Origin: Treponema sp.
GTDB taxonomy: Bacteria; Spirochaetota; Spirochaetia; Treponematales; Treponemataceae
Assembly (NCBI GenBank): GCA_016281495.1
Contig: JAEEIU010000043.1
Location: 85,504 to 147,549, forward strand
DNA: 62,046 nt
Direction: 5' to 3'
Under the pieces are notes generated by a model. That model was not told where the DNA came from. It did not search any database and was given only the letters and a program-made list of their open reading frames with translations. Below, in pieces: positions 32,922 through 40,634 of this stretch (position 1 is the stretch's first letter; every line of letters starts with the position of its first letter). The position numbers and the translations under genes were made by a program.

Positions 32922-35435
32922 ATGGTAAAAGAGGAATTCATAAAGAAAAGCGAGATTCCGGCATTCAAGAAGATGATAAACGAGGCAAACAGCTTTCGTC
33001 TGCGTCTTTTTCCTCCTGCACTTGCCGTCTATCTGCTTACAGAATTCATCTCGGATTTCAGGAAGTTTCTTTCACCGGATCGTGCGGGATATGTATTCAA
33101 CGGACATCTCCTGAAAATCAATGCGTATGCGATATTCATGTTTCTGGATGCCGTCATAATACTTTCCTCGATTGGCATCTTCATCTCAAACATTGTCTAC
33201 AGAAGCAAAAGAAAAAAGGGGCTTGAAAACAACGAAAACCTTTTTCTCCTTCTGGTAAAAATATACGGAGGAATCCTTCAGACAGTAAGCTTCCTTGCGG
33301 TCATCCTTACGTCCCGTGTCTTTGGAAGCGAGGACCTGACTTTCTTCTACGTCATCACACTTGTCACTTCTGCCGTACTGTACCTTGACTGTCTTGTGAT
33401 GATTCCCGTCACAATTGTCTATTACACTGCCATTGAAATCATGCCGCATGCTTTTGGCTGGGAACTTACCTACGAGCCCTACATGCCATACGGAGTTTTC
33501 TTTGTTGCCACAATCTGCCTCATTTCACTTTTCAGGGCATACTACATCCTTACAACCTTGCGAAGGGAAAACGAGATCCAAAGGCTGCGTGAAAATGCCG
33601 ACCACCAGAACAGCTTAAAATCAATGTTCCTTGCAAACATGAGCCACGAAATCCGCACCCCAATGAATGCGATTGTAGGAATGAGCGAGCTTGCCATGGA
33701 CTTTGACCTTCCGCCTTCAAAGAAAAACACGATAAGGCAGATACGTTCATCTGGCATTGCACTGGTTGGAATAATAAACGACATACTGGACTTTTCCAAA
33801 ATTGAATCAGGCAAGATGGAAATTGTATGCGCAGACTATGACCTTCTTAAAATGCTGTATGATGTGGGAAACGTCTGCCTTGTAAAGATTCAGGGAAAGA
33901 AAGTTGACCTTAAGATAAAGCTTGATCCGTCGCTTCCTGCCGAAGTAAACGGTGATGACCTTAGGATAAGGCAGATACTCATAAACCTTGCGGGAAATGC
34001 CACAAAGTTTACTGACACAGGCTCGGTTACAATTTCTGCCGAAAAGGGAGACTCAGAAGGTTACATCCGCTTTTCTGTTTCCGACACCGGAATTGGTATT
34101 AAAAAAGAAGACCTGGAAAAGATTTTTGCAGAGTTCCAGCAGGTTGACATGAAGATGAACAGGTCCAAGGGTGGAACAGGTCTGGGACTTTCCATATCCA
34201 AGAATCTTGTGCGTCTTATGGGCGGCTCTCTTGAAGTTGAATCCGAATACGGAAAGGGCTCGGTCTTTTCCTTTAACATCCCGCAGGAATCAGCATCTGA
34301 CATTACCGCCGGTGGAAAATATCCGGAAGTTTTCTCGCTTGAACAAAACAACGGCATTTCAATGTCGGAACTCAACCGTCCGGAAATTGCAGGCCTGTTT
34401 GCCGACAGCGATGAAATGAAACAATTCTCATGCCCGGATGCAAAGGTTCTTGTAGTCGATGACAATGAGCTTAACGTAGAAGTTGCACAGGGATTCCTTG
34501 AAAAATTCAAGGTCGTGCCGGATACTGCATCAAGCGGATTTGAGGCCCTTGAAAAACTTAAGAATGGGAAAAAATATCACATCATTTTCATGGACCATCA
34601 GATGCCCGTTATGGATGGAGTTGAAGTCCTTAAGAATATCCGTTCCATGGAGGAAGAGGGAAAGTCTTTCCGTGCCGATTCCAAGGATGGACCGTGTACA
34701 ATCATTGCCCTGAGTGCCAATGCCGTTAGCGAATCAGTAAAGATGTTCATGGATTCAGGTTTTGACGGATTTATTGCAAAGCCTGTGCAGGGAAAAGATT
34801 TTGCCGATGCTCTTAGCCAATGGATTCCCGAAAACCTCATTGTTGAATCAGACACAAACACAATGGAAGAATCATCTGGAAATGGCTCCAGGGTTGAAAA
34901 GTCAATAATCAAAACTTTCATACGTCTGGTTGAACCTTCCGCAAATGAAATCAATGACTTCCTTGAAAAAGGCGACATAAAGAACTACACCATAAAAGTT
35001 CATGCCCTAAAAAGTTCCGCAAGAATTGTAGGCAACCTAAAGCTTTCCGACCTTGCCGCAGAACTTGAATATCTAGGAAACAACGCCGACACGGACGATG
35101 CCATGACAAAAATCAGGGAAAAGACACCACTCCTTCTTGACATGTACAGGAAATACGGAGAAGCCCTTAAAAAATCAATTGAAGAAGATGAAGCAAAAAA
35201 AGCCGGACCTTCCGATTCCAAGGCAATCTCCCCCAACGTGTTCCAGGAAATAAAGCAGGAAATACTTGATGCATGTTCGCACAACGACATAAACGCATTG
35301 GATTCCGCCGTGGAAAAGTTCAGTGGATTTTCATTAAGCCAAGAAAACAAGGCACTCCTTAATCAGCTTGAGGATGCCGCCGAGATGATTGATTTTAATG
35401 AAGTTTCCAGAATCGCAGGTTTGTTTAAAATATAA
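32922..35435 (+). CDS. Hybrid sensor histidine kinase with receiver and Hpt domains
   Basis: An 837-residue phosphorelay protein. Five or six hydrophobic segments in the first 210 residues (for example YAIFMFLDAVIILSSIGIFI) form a membrane sensor with little periplasmic sequence. Then: the kinase dimerisation helix with FLANMSHEIRTPMNAIVGMS (His about 242), the ATPase with NLAGNATKFTD, DTGIGIKKEDL and GGTGLGLSISKNLVRLMGG, a receiver (VLVVDDNELNVEVAQGF; Asp about 558 in MDHQMPVMDG) and an Hpt domain (HALKSSARIVGNL, His about 694). All four phosphotransfer residues are present, so it could run a complete relay to the preceding regulator. The signal is unknown. Confidence 0.93.
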   Translation: MVKEEFIKKSEIPAFKKMINEANSFRLRLFPPALAVYLLTEFISDFRKFLSPDRAGYVFNGHLLKINAYAIFMFLDAVIILSSIGIFISNIVYRSKRKKGLENNENLFLLLVKIYGGILQTVSFLAVILTSRVFGSEDLTFFYVITLVTSAVLYLDCLVMIPVTIVYYTAIEIMPHAFGWELTYEPYMPYGVFFVATICLISLFRAYYILTTLRRENEIQRLRENADHQNSLKSMFLANMSHEIRTPMNAIVGMSELAMDFDLPPSKKNTIRQIRSSGIALVGIINDILDFSKIESGKMEIVCADYDLLKMLYDVGNVCLVKIQGKKVDLKIKLDPSLPAEVNGDDLRIRQILINLAGNATKFTDTGSVTISAEKGDSEGYIRFSVSDTGIGIKKEDLEKIFAEFQQVDMKMNRSKGGTGLGLSISKNLVRLMGGSLEVESEYGKGSVFSFNIPQESASDITAGGKYPEVFSLEQNNGISMSELNRPEIAGLFADSDEMKQFSCPDAKVLVVDDNELNVEVAQGFLEKFKVVPDTASSGFEALEKLKNGKKYHIIFMDHQMPVMDGVEVLKNIRSMEEEGKSFRADSKDGPCTIIALSANAVSESVKMFMDSGFDGFIAKPVQGKDFADALSQWIPENLIVESDTNTMEESSGNGSRVEKSIIKTFIRLVEPSANEINDFLEKGDIKNYTIKVHALKSSARIVGNLKLSDLAAELEYLGNNADTDDAMTKIREKTPLLLDMYRKYGEALKKSIEEDEAKKAGPSDSKAISPNVFQEIKQEILDACSHNDINALDSAVEKFSGFSLSQENKALLNQLEDAAEMIDFNEVSRIAGLFKI

Positions 35436-35445
35436 CCATATCCTG

Positions 35446-36576
35446 TTAAGAAAGCATGTCCATGTTGCAGTGTGCAGCCGGTGAACTCATATTTTCGTAC
35501 AGGTGAAGTCCGTTTCCCAGACACCATTTCCAGCTTTTGCATTTGGCACATTTACCCTTTTTAGCCCAAGAGCGGTCCCTCATGTTTTGGTATCGCGTAT
35601 TCCACACGTCCATGAAGTCCTCGTTATAAATGTTTCCCTGGATAAAGTCTTTTCCCCTTACAGAAAGGCATGCAGAAATTGAGCCGTCGCACATCACGGA
35701 ACCGACATTTATTCCAGCCCTGCAGAAGAAAAAGAAATCCCGCACTTTAAGCTCGTAACTTCCAAGATATCCCTCGCATGAATAGTTAAGGTGTATTCCT
35801 TTTCCCTCTCTGTTACGGTAGGTCTTTGTCTGGTAAATGAAATCCATCAGGTTTCTGTACTCGTCCGGTGTAAGAGAAAGATCTTCGTTGGCCGCACGTC
35901 CTGTTGGGAAAATCGAAAATATCCGCCAGTCTTTGACTCCCCTTTGAATCAGAAAATCACGCAGCTCTGGCAGAATACCAATATTCCCATGCTGAACACA
36001 GGTTATCACATCAAAGATAAATGTCTGTGGATTACGATTATGTTCGGCCGCCATTATGTCAATTGCGTTTACCACAGTTTGAAATGATTTTGGATTTCTC
36101 CTTAAGAAAGTGTGTTGCTCCTCAAGTCCGTCAATGCTCACGCTCATTGATGTAAGACCACTTTGCCTGAGTGAACGGAAACGGCTTTCGGTAAGAAGAA
36201 GAGCGTTGGTAACAATGCCCCAGGAGAATCCCCTCTTTATTATCTCAAGTCCTGCTTTTTCCAGGTCATCGCGCAAAAGAGGTTCTCCGCCTGTAATTGC
36301 AACCGCAAGATTTTTGGCAGTGTTTTTTGATTTTATGCTGTCCAGTACTTTGGTAAAATCCTTCAGAGGCATGTCTTTTATTCCGGAGGATTTAAGGCAA
36401 TCAGACCCGCAGTGACGGCAGTTCAAATTACATCTGAGCGTACATTCCCAAAAAAGGTAGTTTAGCTCATGCTTTTTTGTAATGCCCTTGCGGTAGATTG
36501 AAAATACATTTCTTTTTAGCTTGTCGCCGAGGCTGAGTCTGTTATTCTTCGTCGTCCGCATTCTCAAGCTCAACAT
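35446..36576 (-). CDS. Radical SAM/SPASM enzyme of the rSAM/lipoprotein system
   Basis: A 376-residue protein. The radical SAM cluster motif CNLNCRHC (Cys 49, 53, 56) lies in LFWECTLRCNLNCRHCG; AVAITGGEPLLRDDLEKAG is the SAM-binding element. The C-terminal part has the SPASM cysteines: FCRAGINVGSVMCDGSISAC and CAKCKSWKWCLGNG followed by a last Cys near the end, for two auxiliary [4Fe-4S] clusters. SPASM enzymes mostly modify peptides or proteins. The gene overlaps the 3' end of a small lipoprotein gene by 35 bases, which fits the described but uncharacterised rSAM/lipoprotein pairs (TIGR04133 with TIGR04134, from memory). The modification is unknown. ATG 36561 is an alternative start. Confidence 0.88.
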   Translation of the reverse strand: MLSLRMRTTKNNRLSLGDKLKRNVFSIYRKGITKKHELNYLFWECTLRCNLNCRHCGSDCLKSSGIKDMPLKDFTKVLDSIKSKNTAKNLAVAITGGEPLLRDDLEKAGLEIIKRGFSWGIVTNALLLTESRFRSLRQSGLTSMSVSIDGLEEQHTFLRRNPKSFQTVVNAIDIMAAEHNRNPQTFIFDVITCVQHGNIGILPELRDFLIQRGVKDWRIFSIFPTGRAANEDLSLTPDEYRNLMDFIYQTKTYRNREGKGIHLNYSCEGYLGSYELKVRDFFFFCRAGINVGSVMCDGSISACLSVRGKDFIQGNIYNEDFMDVWNTRYQNMRDRSWAKKGKCAKCKSWKWCLGNGLHLYENMSSPAAHCNMDMLS

Positions 36577-36925
36577 TAAGCTCTGTATCCAAATCTACAA
36601 GACCGATTTCCTTTGACTGTCTTTTGAAGGATCCGTTTTCCTCTCCGTCAAGATCTTCAAAGACTACCTTTACTTTGGAACCAAGTGACCTTGTATTAAG
36701 ATAATACATTCCACCTTCCAATGTAGTGGTTTGATCAAGTTCAACACCATTAGAATCAACAGCACGTACGGTAATTCCACGCACAGGAGCATTGTCCTCT
36801 GATGATGTTACAGTTCCTTCAACCCTTGCATAGTTTGGAGCCATTCCATAGCATGAAGTCAAAGTTCCGATTCCAAGAAAAGTCAACACAGTAGCAAAAG
36901 CCTTTTTAACTGACCATTGAATCAT
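36542..36925 (-). CDS. Small lipoprotein, probable radical SAM partner
   Basis: A 127-residue protein. ATG 36925 is chosen over 36931 because GGAG lies six bases before it but touches the other. The signal ends with LGIGTLTSC; Cys 25 is the lipidation site and is followed at once by YGMAPNYARVEG. Cys-Tyr-Gly after the lipobox is the hallmark I recall for the lipoprotein half of rSAM/lipoprotein pairs. The rest (VEGTVTSSEDNAPVRGITVR, TTTLEGGMYYLNTRSLGSKV) is a carboxypeptidase-regulatory-like beta sandwich, with an acidic tail. It overlaps the enzyme gene by 35 bases, so it is made first and coupled to it. It is the natural candidate substrate. Confidence 0.85.
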   Translation of the reverse strand: MIQWSVKKAFATVLTFLGIGTLTSCYGMAPNYARVEGTVTSSEDNAPVRGITVRAVDSNGVELDQTTTLEGGMYYLNTRSLGSKVKVVFEDLDGEENGSFKRQSKEIGLVDLDTELNVELENADDEE

Positions 36926-36961
36926 ACGCATCTCCTTTTTTCAAAGTTTAACTCTTGATTT

Positions 36962-36990
36962 ATTATATAATGGACAATCCTGGACTTCAA
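36962..36990 (-). promoter_or_regulatory. Promoter of the lipoprotein/radical SAM operon
   Basis: On the minus strand, TTGAAG (36990-36985), 17 bp, consensus TATAAT (36967-36962). The leader of about 30 bases contains the GGAG ribosome site. The ATGTAAT array starts about 25 bp upstream of the 35 box. Confidence 0.75.
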
Positions 36991-37013
36991 GTTCAAAATC
37001 GCGAATATTACGA

Positions 37014-37068
37014 ATGTAACATGAATCTATGGATGTAATATAAATGTAATATTACATTGGCATTACAT
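37014..37068. promoter_or_regulatory. Symmetric ATGTAAT/ATTACAT operator array
   Basis: Between two divergent promoters lie ATGTAAC (37014-37020), ATGTAAT (37033-37039), ATGTAAT (37044-37050), ATTACAT (37051-37057) and ATTACAT (37062-37068). The inner two form a perfect 14-bp palindrome centred at 37050/37051, and the outer two repeat it at exactly 11 bp on each side, so four half-sites sit on one face of the helix. Two further ATTACAT copies at 37115-37121 and 37131-37137 flank the start codon of the regulator gene. This looks like a cooperative binding site, perhaps for the adjacent LuxR-type protein. Confidence 0.7.
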
Positions 37069-37087
37069 TTTACGGCTCCAGCTTTAC

Positions 37088-37116
37088 TTGAAAAAATGTC
37101 AAAACCTTTATAAAAT
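37088..37116 (+). promoter_or_regulatory. Promoter of the membrane LuxR-type gene; predicts a leaderless mRNA
   Basis: TTGAAA at 37088-37093, 17 bp, TAAAAT at 37111-37116, then seven bases to ATG 37124. No Shine-Dalgarno sequence precedes that ATG. An ATTACAT copy overlaps the 10 box. Confidence 0.65.
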
Positions 37117-37123
37117 TACATCC

Positions 37124-37915
37124 ATGAATAATTACATGTACAGCAGGAAAGCAAAACTCATAATAAGGATAATTGCCATTATTGCCGTCGCTCTCCTAAT
37201 CACAGCAAACATATTCAAACTCTTATTTACATTAAGGACAGATGACAATACAATCGTTCCAATAGAATTATATTATTTAATTATAAATACTATTGTCATG
37301 ATTCTCGGTATATTGGTATTTATTTTTCCCCAAAAGTTCATGCTTGTGGCAATTGCATGTTTTTATTATTCAGTTAGCATCATTACAAATGAATCCAACA
37401 ATTCTATGGGCATAATGATGTATTGCCTTGGAACTTCAATACTAATCTTTCGAGGATTTTTCAGAAATCATGCCAAAATCAAAATCACCATTTTAGCCTT
37501 AATACTTGTCATCCTAGAAAGTTTCAGATTAAGATTCAGTTCTGCTGTCATATGTTATTCTTTAATTTATGATTTTGCATTTTCCTTTGTTTATGCTATC
37601 GGCATGATTTTCATATATTGCTATGCAAGCAGGAATTCTGATTATACAAAAAAACTCAATGTAGCCAAATACAACGAGCTTAAAGAATCGGATGCAGAAA
37701 TGTTAAGGCGCGTTTTGGCAAACCAACAGTACAAGGTAATCGCAATCGATTTGAACAGAACAGAAGGAACCATACGAAACCGTCTGAACAAGGTTTACGA
37801 CATTCTTGGAGTAGGAGACAGAACTGGATTCATTACAACATATTCAGGGTTTGAAGTTGTCTATGAACCAGAACCATCTGAGCCAGCTCCACAAGAGACA
37901 AATCCTTCAAGCTGA
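37124..37915 (+). CDS. Membrane-anchored LuxR-type transcription regulator
   Basis: A 264-residue protein. Residues about 10-175 contain six or so hydrophobic segments (for example IIAIIAVALLITANIFKLL and LIINTIVMILGILVFIF) with almost no loops. The end (about 185-240) is a LuxR/GerE-like helix-turn-helix: ELKESDAEMLRRVLANQQYK, VIAIDLNRTEGTIRNRLNKV and YDILGVGDRTGF, where the second helix-turn-helix resembles that of FixJ/NarL proteins. A membrane sensor with a cytosolic DNA-binding tail is a one-component design. It is divergent from the lipoprotein/radical SAM operon. The start is set by the promoter seven bases upstream; an upstream TTG frame at 37088 is the 35 box itself. Confidence 0.75.
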   Translation: MNNYMYSRKAKLIIRIIAIIAVALLITANIFKLLFTLRTDDNTIVPIELYYLIINTIVMILGILVFIFPQKFMLVAIACFYYSVSIITNESNNSMGIMMYCLGTSILIFRGFFRNHAKIKITILALILVILESFRLRFSSAVICYSLIYDFAFSFVYAIGMIFIYCYASRNSDYTKKLNVAKYNELKESDAEMLRRVLANQQYKVIAIDLNRTEGTIRNRLNKVYDILGVGDRTGFITTYSGFEVVYEPEPSEPAPQETNPSS

Positions 37916-37929
37916 CAGTTCACCCATCC

Positions 37930-39396
37930 CTACCTCTCAGAGAATTCAAACAAAGGAATAGAATTCGTTATAGACTTGGACAATGGCTTTATGTGCCTGA
38001 GCGGGAGGCGGATTAGTTTAATGGTGTAGCCGAAATCCCATGCGGGAACTTCAATTGGCTCGACCTTTACCGAACTGTTCCAGTATTCCATTTCAATGTC
38101 ATAGCTTTCTTTGGCTTCTTCATCCTGTGGCATGGCTAATGGATTGTAACTGGATTTTTCCATGTGGACAAAATCTGTATCCTCTGGTTCTGCATCCACA
38201 AGATATGTGTAGGCGACGTGGCCTATTCCCTCGGCTTCGTAATAATTTTCTCCGCTGCAAAAATATTTTCCGTTTACACTGGCAAAGTTTTTAAATTCCA
38301 GTTCACCGTGCTGCCTGTAGATTTTTTCGTAGAGCTTGTTTCCGTCCCAATCCATGAAATATGAAATGCAGCTTACTTCCTTGTTTTTCCAGTCATCTGG
38401 ATCATACAGAGTCCTGTGTCCAAAATACAAAATGCCGTCATCACTTATTTTTTCCTTGCAGTAATTGTATGCATTATCTGACGTTCTTTCCATAACCTTA
38501 TATGAGCTTATGAAATTTCCATCCGCAGAAAAACGTGCAAGATAGTCCAAGCTATCATCAGCATCTTTAGTTTCCATTATAGTTTGTACAAGGAAAATAT
38601 CATCATCTCCTGTAACGCCACTTTTCAAATAAATGTACCTGATGTCCGAACCGTAATATTTGCATGCCCAGATTTTTTTGAAATTAAGTTTTCCGTCAAG
38701 CTGAACGACTGCCTGCCTTTCAAAAGTCCTTCGTATTTCAAAATACACATTGTCTTCAAAAGCCGCAAGACCAACAAGCTCGTCATTTTGATTTGTATAA
38801 ACCGTAACGGCGTCCTTTAGGTTTCCGTTCAAATCAAATGAAAGGAGGAAAAGATCCCAGCCTGTCTCTTTAAAATTCACCTGTCCGTCAAACCCAACAT
38901 AAACGGTGTCCTTTCCGTCATAGGCATAGTACTGTGTTTCATACGCCCTTTGATTTTTGAGGCTATAGGATTTGTATGCCACCACCCTGTCGTCCTTGAG
39001 CCTGAAGAATGCAAAACGGTTGTCTGAGAATGCGGAATAAACAGTGAGTATGATTTCGTTTGGACCAAGAGCATAGAGCTTTAGGAAATCGTAATGCGTA
39101 AACCTTTCACTGAACTCGTAATTATCAAAGCCTTCGACATCTATCTGCAAAGTTGAACTGTATCTGTTGTCAATGTATTTGTTGATGAAGATTGGAGTCC
39201 CCTTGTCCAGGTCCGTGTGGTTCATTCCAAGGAATGCTTCGTAAACAGTGTTTCCATAACTTACCATGTCCATTTCCATGGTTGTATATCCCTGCAGTAG
39301 GTTGATGTTCCTGTCGCCCACATATTCCTTTGGTCCGGCATAAAGAGCCACGCATGCAAACAAGACCGCAACAAACAGTACAAATGATTTCTTCAT
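37930..39396 (-). CDS. Exported protein, possible beta-propeller, unknown function
   Basis: A 488-residue protein. The start at 39396 follows GGAGG and gives a signal peptide (MKKSFVLFVAVLFACVALYA, then GPKEY); the longer frame would place it internally. The mature part is rich in aromatic beta strands with recurring patterns such as DNRFAFFRLKDDRVVAYKSY, LLSFDLNGNLKDAVTVY, YLARFSADGNFISSYKVME and CISYFMDWDGNKLYEKIYR, spaced by about 50 residues. That pattern suggests a propeller of repeated blades. No recognised family. It probably acts in the periplasm. It converges with the membrane regulator gene and is divergent from the lipoprotein at 39516. Confidence 0.68.
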   Translation of the reverse strand: MKKSFVLFVAVLFACVALYAGPKEYVGDRNINLLQGYTTMEMDMVSYGNTVYEAFLGMNHTDLDKGTPIFINKYIDNRYSSTLQIDVEGFDNYEFSERFTHYDFLKLYALGPNEIILTVYSAFSDNRFAFFRLKDDRVVAYKSYSLKNQRAYETQYYAYDGKDTVYVGFDGQVNFKETGWDLFLLSFDLNGNLKDAVTVYTNQNDELVGLAAFEDNVYFEIRRTFERQAVVQLDGKLNFKKIWACKYYGSDIRYIYLKSGVTGDDDIFLVQTIMETKDADDSLDYLARFSADGNFISSYKVMERTSDNAYNYCKEKISDDGILYFGHRTLYDPDDWKNKEVSCISYFMDWDGNKLYEKIYRQHGELEFKNFASVNGKYFCSGENYYEAEGIGHVAYTYLVDAEPEDTDFVHMEKSSYNPLAMPQDEEAKESYDIEMEYWNSSVKVEPIEVPAWDFGYTIKLIRLPLRHIKPLSKSITNSIPLFEFSER

Positions 39397-39467
39397 CTTA
39401 ATCCTCCGAGTTTCATTTGTATTGATTTTACTGTGTGGTAAATAAAATTTCAACATTAACCCCTTCC

Positions 39468-39496
39468 TTGACCCAGCCCCGCACACATGTTATAGT
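39468..39496 (+). promoter_or_regulatory. Sigma-70 promoter of the lipoprotein at 39516
   Basis: TTGACC at 39468-39473, 17 bp, TATAGT at 39491-39496. The leader of about 13 bases holds AAAGGAGA, which is a suitable ribosome site for the ATG at 39516. Confidence 0.7.
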
Positions 39497-39515
39497 TTAT
39501 TCAAAGGAGATCACC

Positions 39516-39968
39516 ATGAGGAACAGAGGATTTTATATTTTTATTTTGAGCATGATGATTGTCACACTGGGATGCAGTGGAAAGGAAACCAAGTCACAGG
39601 ATGCAGCTGATGAAACCGTAAATACCGCTGCCACAGAAGAAACTGGGGAAACTGAGGAAGCTGAGAAACAAAAGGTTATAGATGAAGAAGGTTACCTGAC
39701 ACTTAAGGATGAATCAACCCTTTTGCTCAAGGGAATGGTTACGACTTATGATGCCAAAACAGCAGACGAAAGCACGATTGACGGAATAACGGCCCCATGG
39801 TACAGGATTGCCCTGAATGATCTGGACGGAGAAAGCATAACTCAATACTGGTGGGTATTCGGCGGATATCTGGAGGACTATGACGAGAACAGGAATTCTG
39901 AATACACAAAGACTTTATTCAACACTGCTTTGGAAAAAGGTTTTATTGTCATAGACGAGGAAGAATAA
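39516..39968 (+). CDS. Small lipoprotein with SH3-like end
   Basis: A 150-residue protein. AAAGGAGA precedes ATG 39516; the earlier in-frame ATG at 39435 lies upstream of the promoter. The signal MRNRGFYIFILSMMIVTLGC has the lipobox VTLGC, followed by a Thr/Glu-rich tether. The rest (STLLLKGMVTTYDAK, WYRIALNDLDGESITQYWWV, then FGGYL) resembles the SH3-like domains of the exported proteins at 3571 and 4348. It probably sits on a membrane facing the periplasm. The ligand is unknown. Confidence 0.7.
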   Translation: MRNRGFYIFILSMMIVTLGCSGKETKSQDAADETVNTAATEETGETEEAEKQKVIDEEGYLTLKDESTLLLKGMVTTYDAKTADESTIDGITAPWYRIALNDLDGESITQYWWVFGGYLEDYDENRNSEYTKTLFNTALEKGFIVIDEEE

Positions 39969-39974
39969 TTTCCT

Positions 39975-40003
39975 TGACCGCCATACAGTCTCATGCTATA
40001 ATT
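39975..40003 (+). promoter_or_regulatory. Near-consensus sigma-70 promoter
   Basis: TTGACC at 39975-39980, 17 bp, consensus TATAAT at 39998-40003, upstream of the exported protein at 40067. The leader of nearly 60 bases includes a GAGA/TCTC dyad and ends with AAGGAG before the ATG. Confidence 0.75.
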
Positions 40004-40066
40004 TAACTTGATTGGAGATTTTAGAGGTCTCTGTCGTTATCCTGAGATTCCGGCAAGGAGTATTAA

Positions 40067-40567
40067 ATGAAGAAGTTTATCATATTACTGGCGCTTGTCA
40101 TTGCTTTTCCGCTATGTGCCTCTGCAACTGAGGACGGTACAATCTATTCAATAAACGGATATGGTCATTTTGGAAGCCACACTGGATATGGAGTTGACCT
40201 TGGACTTACAATCCATACAAGCCCGGACAGTTTTTTCTCCCCCATAATTTATTTTGGCATGGGTGTTTCCGGTATGGACGATTTAATCATGGGAGACCTG
40301 AAGCTTTTGGGTGGAGTCTCATGGCATTTTAATGATTTTATATATCTTGATCTGTCTGCCGGAGGACAGGGTTTCCTGTATGCGGGTGATAACACTCCCT
40401 TTGGCATTGGTGGAGCCGTTCTAGTAGATGCAACGGTAATGCTTCATATTGCGGAGATAATAGGAATACGGGCGGGATGCATGACCTCATTCGGAACCAA
40501 TGGGGCAATGGTTTCTCCCCACATAGGACTTGCTTCCATGTTTGATTTTTCATGGCTGTTCAATTAA
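40067..40567 (+). CDS. Exported protein, possible small beta-barrel
   Basis: A 166-residue protein with a signal peptide (MKKFIILLALVIAFPLCASA, then TEDGT). The mature part is rich in Gly and aromatic residues in alternating strands (GYGVDLGLTIHTSPDSFF, YLDLSAGGQGFLYAG, GIRAGCMTSFGTNG) and ends in FDFSWLFN, with a C-terminal aromatic region as in outer membrane proteins. I infer a small barrel in the outer membrane, but do not recognise the family. It has its own strong promoter, and alaS downstream also has its own. Confidence 0.65.
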   Translation: MKKFIILLALVIAFPLCASATEDGTIYSINGYGHFGSHTGYGVDLGLTIHTSPDSFFSPIIYFGMGVSGMDDLIMGDLKLLGGVSWHFNDFIYLDLSAGGQGFLYAGDNTPFGIGGAVLVDATVMLHIAEIIGIRAGCMTSFGTNGAMVSPHIGLASMFDFSWLFN

Positions 40568-40597
40568 GATACATGCCCCGAAACCAATATTCAATGA

Positions 40598-40626
40598 TTG
40601 ACTAAAGGGCTTTTATGTTCTATTAT
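40598..40626 (+). promoter_or_regulatory. Promoter of alaS; predicts a leaderless or near-leaderless mRNA
   Basis: TTGACT at 40598-40603, 17 bp, TATTAT at 40621-40626, then eight bases to ATG 40635. An AAGG lies in those eight bases, but with normal start-site spacing it would not be in the transcript. Confidence 0.65.
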
Positions 40627-40634
40627 AAGGCATT

